Shown here: in pieces, positions 56,083 to 64,000 of the stretch
Numbering within the stretch: position 1 is the stretch's first letter
How the letters are laid out: each line of letters opens with the position of its first letter
Source of the DNA: Vombatus ursinus
Lineage: Eukaryota; Chordata; Mammalia; Diprotodontia; Vombatidae
Reading direction: 5' to 3'
NCBI RefSeq assembly: GCF_900497805.2
Contig: NW_020954556.1
Coordinates: 29,035,671 to 29,099,670, forward strand
Length of the DNA: 64,000 bases
Translations under genes and position numbers: made by a program
Notes under the pieces: model-generated
What the model was told of the DNA's origin: nothing
What the model saw: the letters and a program-made list of their open reading frames with translations, nothing else
The model's database searches: none

Positions 56083-58179
56083 GAACAGAGAAACAGCCTT
56101 TTATAATCCCTGGTGACCTCCACACCACAAGGAGGCTTTGAAATGACTGGATTGGGAGTGCCATGATTTCATGTTGTTGATATTTCAATTGTTTATCATC
56201 CAGAATTCTCATTTGGTTTACAAGTCAATTAAGTGTTAACTAAGTACCCTAAGAGTTTGAAGTGTAATCTGAGTCTCCCAATTTTTGTCATATTAATATA
56301 TCTATGTATCAAGAACTTGACTTCTACTCGAGTTTCCCATTTTTTCTGCACATGGAAGATACTAAGCTGTTCATCCTCTTCTGCTTCATGAACCATGCCA
56401 GTTATGGGCCCTGAATCAGCCAGTCCTCTGACTCTTAAGGCCCAACAATTTCCCCTTTCAGCCATGATTATGTTATGTTTGTGGAGTCTGGAATATAGAA
56501 CCCTGCTGGAACACAGAAATGGAACAATAGAATTCCTAACCATGTCCTGCCAGTGCCCTCATCTTATTACATCATATGATGAGACTATCTGGTAGGCATT
56601 ATGATTAGCAGTACAACAATAGCCTTTAAAATACACACGAATTGAGTGAGGCAGAATTCTCCTTCCAATATAAGTATATACTCTGGAAGAAAGCCAATTT
56701 TCTGCACTCCTAAGCAAAATTATTGTTCTTGGAATCATATTCCTACAGATGCCAAGATATACATTATATTCATCTCTAGAATATCTATTCCACAAAAATA
56801 CTTGGTTCATTGCCTTGATAGATGAAAAAACTACAATAAAACCCTTAGTTTTATAACTATCGAGATTTTAAAATGAAACATAAAATTTAAAATATGGAGA
56901 CTAATTTCTCAACAGCCTATTACAGTTTTCAAGAACAAGCACAATAACAATTGGTGCCTCTCTTATTTTGCCAAACTGTGCAAATAAACTTAAATAGAAC
57001 ACTAAGACTTCTATATTCTGTTGCACAGCTTGTAGGCCCATTATTTGGTATATGATGAAGTCAATTATTTTTATATTTGCTTCAGGCCCCAGCCTTAGGA
57101 GCTGTGAAGGTGTGGTTTTAAAGCCTACATGATAGCTAAGTTAGCTGATCTTTCAGTATCATATACAGTAATGTGTATTTCTGTCAGATTGGTACAATGT
57201 TTTTGAATAAGCTTCCTAGAACTTCAGAGAATATATTTTTTATATTATTTGGTTTGCATAACTTATGTTTGCATGTCTTCAGTAATCATATACCCAGCTA
57301 TAATGCGTAGAAGATTTCTAAATATTATCCTTAACAATTTCAAATATGTAGTATGTATGATTTTTTCTTTTCCCCTTTGTAGTTCCCTCTCAACTCTAGT
57401 TACTAACCCTATTTTTGCTCACTCAGAGCAAATAACAGAGACGTGATAATTAATGCATTTTTGCTTTTCTCACTCAGAGTGAATAACAGAAACAACATGA
57501 CAATTAATACATTTTGCTTGTCTCCCAACTCTGAAAATCTTTGTCATTTCCTACATTAGGATGAAAACTCCTTTACAACATGACAACCAGCAACTGCATT
57601 ATTTTTTTTTAAGAAAGGGGTTGCTATGAAGTAAAGACCTTTTATTGATGTTATACACATCTTCAGGCAAAAATCCATAGAAGACAAACATAAGAGCCAG
57701 GAGTGTGCTAGTATGCTAGCTTTTTTCTCTGAAAAAAAAAAAAGTATGCAGGACACATTTTGAAAGTTTAAGCTGCAATATTAACTACAGATATTAAATA
57801 TTAAACACCAATTAGTAACAGCATTATTAACCTGTATTTTCTCATATCTAGACAATCAACAAAACAATAAATCAAGCCCTGATTTGTAGTGTTTTTCAAT
57901 TTCTTAGGTGTAAATGCTCACACTGAAAATTTAACTGTTAGATCTAAGGAACCCAGTAAACACCTGGAAGACTGTTCTTAGTGTAGTGCTAATCACTAAG
58001 GCAAGAAAGTTAGATGGTATTTTGTTTTCTTTTAATCCTACACAAGAAATCAACAAACTTTTTTAAAAAACGTACTTGCACTGGTATCAAGGTGCTGGAA
58101 ATATGAACACCAAAAAAAGTTTTTGCCCACAAAGAGCTTACATTCTACTGGGCATTATACACATGTGTGTATATGTGTG

Positions 58180-58180
<1 letters not shown>
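56083..58180. other. Unassigned, apparently single-copy stretch
   Basis: No gene; several open frames of 60-104 codons (for example 56,229-56,543 minus) have no family resemblance. 57,413-57,519 holds a ~53-bp tandem duplication. 58,090-58,155 resembles a MIR-type end ('CACAAAGAGCTTACATTCTA'). Confidence 0.35.
57413..57519 (+). repeat. ~53-bp diverged tandem duplication
   Basis: 'TTTTTGCTCACTCAGAGCAA...AATTAATGCATTTTTGC' is followed by 'TTTTCTCACTCAGAGTGAAT...AATTAATACATTTTGC'. Several base differences separate the units. Confidence 0.8.

Positions 58181-58185
<5 letters not shown>

Positions 58186-58224
<39 letters not shown>
58186..58224 (+). repeat. (TG)n microsatellite
   Basis: About 19 TG units, with a TATATG-rich lead-in. 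Confidence 0.97.
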
Positions 58225-58229
<5 letters not shown>

Positions 58230-58384
58230 AATGCATATATCTATCTATATCCTTTACAACTTTACAGACACAAGGCTCCAAATTATCTAATCTTATTTCA
58301 ATAACAAAGTTTCATGCTTTCTGAAGAGTAACTTTCTCATAATGAATACATTCTGATAGGAGTGTATATGGTATTCAGGGAGGG

Positions 58385-58858
58385 CTAGCACCCAACTCTA
58401 GTCACCCAACTCTCACCTCCAAGAAACTGTAGCATTCACACCAGCCACACCCCAGTAAAATTGTCTCAGCAGATGAGTTAAACCAGATCGAGGGTAACTG
58501 ACAGACCTCATACCCATCCATGAGTTAGGAAGGATGTCTACCCCAACCATGAGAAGATTTCCCCCAGTAGAATGGGCAGATGAGAACAATTTGTTCCAAA
58601 GGCCACGAAGGTGGATGAAGCAGGTGCTGTGGAGTTTGGTCAAGGATGGAAGATGCCAAGGTCATCCACTGAATCCCAGGCCATCTCCAGTAATATTGAC
58701 TTTTGCTTTGCCACTGGACTTCAATGACTCTGGAAGACAAAATGAGGCTGACAACTTTGCACAACTTTGCCTCATTTAAATCCAATTCACCATCAAGTCA
58801 AGATATCACCCCATGATATCACTGGTCCTCTTCCAAACAAAGGACAAACAGCAGTCTA
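58385..58858 (+). repeat. Marsupial interspersed repeat, unnamed here
   Basis: The run 'GAGAAGATTTCCCCCAGTAG', 'AATGGGCAGATGAGAACAAT', 'GGAAGATGCCAAGGTCATCC', 'TGACAACTTTGCACAACTTT' to 'CACTGGTCCTCTTCCAAACA' and the end AAAGGACAAACAGCAG is a pattern I associate with a common marsupial repeat ending ...GGACAAACAACAAC. It may be an RTE 3' part or an RTE-mobilised SINE. Open frames on both strands (76-86 codons) are by-products. Confidence 0.5.
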
Positions 58859-59549
58859 ATAAAGTCATGGAGAAACAGAAAAAATTCTTGCTGTCATTCT
58901 TAATTGTAGGTGTAATTATACTACTTCCTTTCTTGTCTCCGCTGTGATATTTTCAGCAAATGCAGGGACCCAAAAACACATCAAGGCACAGAGTTCGTGT
59001 TTGTTTGGTTTGGGGGGGGGGGGTATGTGGTTGATTTCTTCTATTATTATCAGCTGAACTTGTCTACAGATGGATCAGATGATCAAGTCAAGCTAATTCA
59101 TCTTTATGATTCTCCAAGATTGCTTCTATTCTGAAGGAAAAACAAACACAAAATCCCTGCCTGACATAATACAAACTGTAGTTTGGACTCCAGTTCCGGC
59201 TCTGTCTTTTTAAACCTACAGTAACACACAACTGCCTAGTATCAACAAACATCAGCCAGACTGAAAAGATAACACTTCTAATCAATGGGCTCTTCTATGG
59301 TATCTGATATTAAGTAGATTTGTGTTTTTTTTTAAAGATTAATAAATGCTTTATCTAAGACACTAGAGCCATTTTAGAGAAAAGATACTTGTCTTAAGGT
59401 TTCTCCTTGAATTTCTAACACCCTTAGGTTTCCCAATGGACTGGCTTTTCTTCCGTATGTAGAGGGGCCCTTTGAAGAAGTTTCCCACCTGTTCCTGTTC
59501 CTACCCCTACTGATTCCTCTTTTCCCTCTAGACCACACTAGACATAGAG

Positions 59550-59690
59550 CTGGACAGGACCTCAGAGTCCTCGTCCAGCCCTTTCATTTTTACGAAGGAG
59601 GAAACTGAGGCCCAGGAAGTTTGAGGGACTTGCCCAGTTAGTATCAGAGGTAGCATCTGAACCATGCACTAGAGTCTGACAGTGGGGTGG
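59550..59690 (-). repeat. MIR3-like SINE, antisense
   Basis: 'GAGCTGGACAGGACCTCAGA', 'GGAGGAAACTGAGGCCCAGG', 'GGACTTGCCCAGTTAGTATC'. 58,860-59,549 is otherwise unassigned (a G12 run at 59,013). Confidence 0.7.
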
Positions 59691-59734
59691 GGCGGGACCC
59701 CAAAATATTCAGTAAGGCTGAAGCGGGTGCGGGT

Positions 59735-60030
59735 CGTTGTTCAGAGGCAGGCGTTGTTGAGAGTGAGGCTGAAGGTGGGAGAGGGCGTTGTTGAGAGTGA
59801 GGCTGAAGGTGGGAGGGGGCGTTGTTGAGAGTGAGGCTGAAGGTGGGAGGGGGCGTTGTTGAGAGTGAGGCTGAAGGTGGGAGGGGGCGTTGTTGAGAGA
59901 GAGAAAGGCTGAAGGTGGGAGGGGGCGTTGTTGAGAGAGAGGCTGAAGGTGGGGGCGGCGGGGGGGAGGGGGGGAGAGCTCAGAGAGAGGCTGAAGGTGG
60001 GGGTGAGCGCTCAGAGAGAAGCTGAAAGGG
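59735..60030 (+). repeat. GC-rich minisatellite, ~35-bp unit
   Basis: Seven to nine units of the type GCGTTGTTGAGAGTGAGG followed by CTGAAGGTGGGAGGGG. The first four are nearly identical at 34-35 bp. Later units vary (GAGAGAGAAAGG, or GCTCAGAGAGAGG in place of GTTGTTGAGAG), grading into the CpG island. A 114-codon proline-rich minus frame (59,709-60,053) comes from the repeat and is not a gene. Confidence 0.95.
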
Positions 60031-60600
60031 GGCGTGGCGTTCCGAGCGCTCACACGCCGCGTCTTCCCGTTCTCTCGCCTGCTCGTTCTTTGTCGGGGTC
60101 TCCTGAGTCTGTGGTGGCGACCTCCTAATTTAGACCAGGGCAGGCTGGCGTGGTCTTGGGCCCGGGGACAGCCTTGTAAAGTTAATAGCTGTTCTTCTTC
60201 TCCTCAGCGTCGCTGCTGCTGCTCCCCACCGCTGTGGCCCTCCCCTCCCCTCCCCTCCCCAGCTCGGCTGGGGCCCTGCCAGCCACTCTTCCGGGCGTGC
60301 GCTTCGGCCGGGCCCAGCCCGCGTGGGCGGCGCCCCCTAGCACTTCGGTTGCAGGCTCCGCTCGGTGGGTTCCGCAGTGTCCGGGGCGGGGAGAAAGAGG
60401 GCGGACCCTGGGAGGAGGGGCAGGAAAGGCCTTCCGGGCCTGAGCTCGTCCAGCCTGGGCAGCTCTCTTCCTCGATGTCGTAGGAAAGAGTGCAGGCACC
60501 GGGATGGGAAGGTAGGCAGCGTGGAGTGGCAGGCAGACACGAGGCTGACAGCCAACACTAGGAGACACACAGACTGGCAGGCAGATGCCCTGGAGGGTGA
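60000..60600. promoter_or_regulatory. CpG island, probable promoter
   Basis: Strongly GC- and CpG-rich against AT-rich surroundings (for example GAGCGCTCACACGCCGCG, CGGGCGTGCGCTTCGGCC, GTGGGCGGCGCCCC, CCGGGGCGGGG). GC-box-like GGGGCGGGG and GGGGGCGTGG occur; there is no clear TATA. A good splice donor, GGGAAG/GTAGGC (about 60,511), and an acceptor-like CTTCTTCTCCTCAG (about 60,207) are on the plus strand. Open frames of up to 149 codons exist on both strands, as expected by chance in GC-rich DNA; none matches a family I know. Direction and gene are undetermined. Confidence 0.7.
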
Positions 60601-61094
60601 AATGGTGTCAAGTCGGCTGTCACTTTCATCTTCTCCCTTAAGTTAGTCCCTTGGAGTCCATAGCCCGACTGGAAGCTGTAGAAATACTGGAAGGCTGGGC
60701 CAGGGGCCAGCGATCTATTCAACAGACTCAACAGAAATTGATTGATAATAAGTATGTGAGAAATTGGTGCAATTCTGGTGATTGCATTCAAGCTTTGGAA
60801 TATTACAGGGTTTACTCTATTAACAATTCACGAGATAGGAGTACAGGGAAATGGATGAAAAATTCCTGTTTTGCAGACTGTAATTGGAGTGCCGATCCAC
60901 TGAGTTAGTACATCAGTGTGTATATTTAGAATAGGTTTGCAAGGTAGGTTAGACCCAGAATTAAGGGGAAGAAAGAAAACTGCATTGTATTTGGGAAGCT
61001 GTAAAATGCTTTCAACCACTGAAAGTTGCTTCCAGTATCCCCTCAATGGGACAGATGTGTTGTGAGCTCAAGTACAGTGCAGTAACTTTTTCAT
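60601..61094. other. Unassigned sequence downstream of the CpG island
   Basis: Contains an 85-codon plus frame (60,651-60,908; MESIARLEAVEILEGW...) of ordinary composition but no known family. It could be part of a transcript from the island or chance. Confidence 0.3.
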
Positions 61095-61320
61095 GAGTCT
61101 CCTGGAGTCAAGAATACCTGAGTTCAAATCCAGCCTCAGCTGTATGACTCTGGGTAGGATATTTGACCTCTGCTTTAATATCTTACTTAAAGCAGTAATA
61201 ACAGCACAAATTCCACAGAGTTGTTGTCAGGATCAAATGAGATAATATTTGTAAATATTTTGTGCTTATCACAGTGACTGCCACATAATAAGTGCTATAT
61301 AAATGCTATTAGTATTACTC
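61095..61320 (+). repeat. CORE-SINE, sense
   Basis: 'GGAGTCAAGAATACCTGAGT', 'TGTATGACTCTGGGTAGGAT', 'GTTGTTGTCAGGATCAAATG', 'AATAAGTGCTATATAAATGC'. 61,321-61,902 is unassigned. Confidence 0.8.
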
Positions 61321-61902
61321 GCCTCTTTCGATCCATAAGTGGCATAAGGGATGTCAGTGAAGAAACTGTAATCAGAAAAGGAGGTAGACCAGTCAGTGGC
61401 GCAAGGAAAGGGTAACAAATGGAAGATCAAAGTGCTTTATCAGGAGAATGTTTGATATATTGCATGCATCCTAAAGAAGAATATAAACACTAATTGCATA
61501 GGATAAAAAGACATGAATGAATGGCAACCTGCTCCTTGGAGGTATAAGAACATAATTCCAATGAAATCTTAAAGAAGTTTATTGAGTTATTATTGCACTT
61601 TGAGCCTGCTTAACCCACCTCCTGAGATAGAGCCCACCCAAGAATTGGTAGAATAGACGACTCCTCAGCTGTGATTTTGGGAGAAAGTGAAAAGAACAAA
61701 AACATTCCCATGATTGCCTTCCCAGTCCCCAAACATCCAAAGTTAAAGTTTGCTCTAGATGATCTTTAGAATGTAAATATTACTTGTAAAGAAGGGTTAT
61801 GTTAATTTGTTAACCACTGCTAATAAAAGATTAGTAATTGGATTAGTTTATAGGATGAGCAGAGGGAGATAAAGCCTCAGTAAGAAGTCCTACTTAACAC
61901 AG

Positions 61903-62125
61903 TTTTGTTGTTGTTCAGTCTTGCCTGACTCTTCATGACCCCATTTGGGGTTTTCTTGGCAGAGATATTGGGGTAGTTTGTCATTTCCTTCTCCAGCTCA
62001 TTTTACAGATGAGGAAACTGAGGCAAACAGGTGACTTGCCCGGGGTGACACAGCCTGTTAAGTGTCTGAGGAGAGATTTGAACTTGGGAAGATAGTCTGG
62101 CTGACTCCAGGCCTGGCCACCGAGC
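61903..62125 (-). mobile_element. Long tRNA-type marsupial SINE, antisense
   Basis: TTGTTGTTGTTCAGTC head, 'CTTCATGACCCCATTTGGGG', 'CATTTCCTTCTCCAGCTCAT', 'GGTGACTTGCCCGGGGTGAC', ending about 'GACTCCAGGCCTGGCC'; the final part (SINE head) is missing. Confidence 0.85.
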
Positions 62126-62595
62126 TACTACCATTTTTCTAGCCTCCCAGACTTGTAACCTTAGCATTTGTAACATACGTGAAGGACACCCAAATGTGTT
62201 GAGGGGAGAGAAAGGAGAGGAATGACCAAAGGGCACACAATTGGATTCGAAATAAAAAGACAAACTTGTCCCATTGCAGGTATATAAAGGTCATGTGATT
62301 TTAGAAATCATCTAATCCAATTTATAGAATTTTACCTTTTCAGCAAAAGCTAGGTCATTCTCCAGAAGAGCAGAGGTTCACAGTTTTTCAACAAGAAGCA
62401 TCTTCATCTTCCTAAAAACCTGACTTTCAAGTTGTCACCTGAAGCCTTGCTTGCTCTTTCCCCTCCATTGCTAGACAAAGATAAATTCTAGCTATATCAA
62501 AGGATTTTTTGAAACATCATAATCAGATTTTCTAAAAGTTTAGGAAAAAAACAGGACAATAGTTTTAACCTTTTAATGTAGAAGTATCATTTTTA

Positions 62596-62756
62596 TGGGT
62601 TTTTTTTTTCCTTTTTTGTGAGGCAGTGGGGGTTAAGTGACTTGCCCAGGGTCACACAGCTAGTAAGTGTCAAGTGTCTGAGGCTGGATTTAAACTCAGG
62701 TCCTCCTGACTCCAAGGCCAGAGCACTATCTACTCCACCACCTAGCTGCCCTGAGG
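62596..62756 (-). mobile_element. MAR1/WSINE-type SINE, antisense
   Basis: Poly-T, 'GGGGGTTAAGTGACTTGCCC' to 'CCACCACCTAGCTGCCC'. TSD ATCATTTTTA at 62,586-62,595 and 62,757-62,766. The older sequence around it (62,270-62,585) is unassigned. Confidence 0.93.
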
Positions 62757-62879
62757 ATCATTTTTAAAGTAAAAATTTCACAAACCTCCATATCATAGTA
62801 GTTGTACTGATAGTATCTATTGAGAATGCCGTCTATCTACATTAGGTGACTCTACTTCCCCTTTTCTCATACTTCCAAA

Positions 62880-64000
62880 TCCTCTGTAATCTGGCTTCTG
62901 ATTTTTGGAGATTACTCTTTCCCAAGTTACCAAATGAGCTCTTTATTGCCAAGTTTAATGGTCTTTTCTCAGTCCTCATCTTCACCTCTTGACCTCTGCA
63001 ATACTATTGATCACCTCCCAGATACTTTATCTTTTCTAGGTTTTTCTGATACAGTTTTCCTTGATTACCCTACCTGTGTAACTTCTCTTTTTCAGTCTCC
63101 TTTGCTAGTTCTTCCATGCTACACCTATTATTGACTATGGATGTCCCCCATGGCTTTTTGGGGGCCCCCCCTCTCTTTTTGTTCTATACTGTTTAACTTG
63201 GTCTCATCAGCTCCCATGGGTTCAATTTTTATCTCTATGGAGATGATTTCTATTTCTGTGTATCCAGCCCATGTCTGTGTCTCCTGAACTATAGTTTTGC
63301 ATCACCACCTGCCTTTTGGATAGCTCCAAATGGATGGCCTATAGGCATCTCAAACTCAACATGTTCAAAACAGAACTGAGTATCTTTCTCCTCAAACTCT
63401 CTTCTTTTATGAATTTCCTCTTATTGTTGAAGATACCGTCATCCTTCCAGTTACTTACACTTGCAACCCTGATTTCATCTTTGATTTCTCACTCTCATCC
63501 CACCTATCAAATTTGTTGCCAGATCTTGTTTCTTTCTTCATATCTCTTATATATATCCCCTTTTCTCCATTCACCCATCAACCTAGTTTAAGCCCTTATC
63601 ACCTCTCCCCTGACCTATTGTAATAATCTTCTAATTAGTCTTCCTGCCTCATGGCTGTCCCCACTCCAATGCATTCTCCATTCAGCTGCCAAAATGATTT
63701 TTTTAAAGTTAGGATCTGACTCTGACACCTCCTTACTCAGTAAGTGCCAGTGGCTCCTTAATACTTACAGGATCAAATATAAACTCAAATATAAAAAATA
63801 TAATAAAAATATAAAATATTAAAATGTTGGACATTTAAAATGCTTCATAACCTGACCCCTTTTCTACCTTTCCAGTCTTATTAATACCTTATTCCATTCC
63901 ACATATTCTACAACTCAGTTACAATATCCCTCTCTGTGCCTTTTCACAGGCTGTCCCTTATGCCTACCCCTTTGAGATTCAGATCAAATCCCACCTTCTG
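62880..64000 (+). repeat. L2 LINE, RT domain to near 3' end, cut by window edge
   Basis: Sense order of L2 ORF2: 'ACTATTGATCACCTCCC' (LLDTIDHL block), 'GATGTCCCCCATGGCTTTTT' (GVPQGSVLG block), the active-site region around 'CTCTATGGAGATGATTTC' (LYGDDF, from LYADDT), then MAYRHLKLNMFKTELSIF (63,340-63,395), and 'CAAAATGATTTTTTTAAAG' and 'GCACCTTTTCACAGGCTG'-like 3' segments. Frames are broken; it is an old copy that continues past the right edge. Confidence 0.88.

Noticed and set aside
59735-60030. CRISPR-like array of direct repeats
   Set aside because: Adjoining GC-rich units without unique spacers in a vertebrate genome; this is a minisatellite.
59709-60053. Proline/serine-rich 114-codon minus frame
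   Set aside because: Created by reading the GC-rich minisatellite; the periodic peptide mirrors the 34-35-bp unit.
60034-60568. Open frames of up to 149 codons in the CpG island, on both strands
   Set aside because: Stop codons are rare by chance in GC-rich DNA, the frames overlap on opposite strands, and no family similarity is seen. I keep only the CpG-island call.

Overview
The window is mammalian, almost certainly marsupial, nuclear DNA. It is AT-rich, has no compact operon-like gene layout, and is largely built from interspersed repeats. The marker is the tRNA-derived marsupial SINE (MAR1/WSINE type; it begins GGGCAGCTAGGTGG and ends CTTAACCCCAATTGCC plus an A-tail), present in more than a dozen copies on both strands, many with clear target-site duplications (TSDs). 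It is joined by MIR-like CORE-SINEs, marsupial-type L1 3' ends, L2, CR1/L3 and RTE LINE pieces, short solo LTRs, a Tigger1-type DNA transposon and hAT-type miniature elements. I cannot say which marsupial it is.

No multi-exon host gene can be demonstrated. Two host-derived sequences are clear. At 4.4 kb there is an intronless, uninterrupted copy of the Sm protein F gene (SNRPF). At 44.9-49.5 kb there is a full-length but decayed processed copy of the Rab-GAP gene TBC1D13. It was broken first by a hAT-type transposon and later by two L1 insertions, one of which carries its own SINE. A CpG-rich block at about 60.0-60.5 kb, preceded by a roughly 35-bp minisatellite, is the only promoter-like region; the gene it would serve is not recognisable here.

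Layout: 0-3.6 kb L2 (minus strand) and old SINEs; 4-8 kb SNRPF retrocopy, SINEs and an RTE fragment; 10-19 kb L2/SINE, an LTR and L1 with SINE; 20-26 kb LTR-like sequence, L1 fragments and a Tigger1 deletion derivative; 27-33 kb L2, L1, two solo LTRs and SINEs; 33.8-36.1 kb a CR1/L3 LINE split by a solo LTR and a SINE; 37-40 kb an L1 5' end and an L1 3' end; 43.8-49.5 kb RTE and the nested TBC1D13 pseudogene; 50-54 kb mostly unassigned, with a perfect-TSD palindromic hAT element; 54-59 kb L1 fragments and single-copy-looking sequence; 59.7-60.6 kb minisatellite and CpG island; 62.9-64 kb L2 running off the end.

I found no evidence of a new multi-gene system. The most informative content is the insertion history and the intact SNRPF copy. 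Repeat names come from remembered consensus sequences and protein motifs, not from a search; boundaries are firm where a TSD is quoted and approximate elsewhere.
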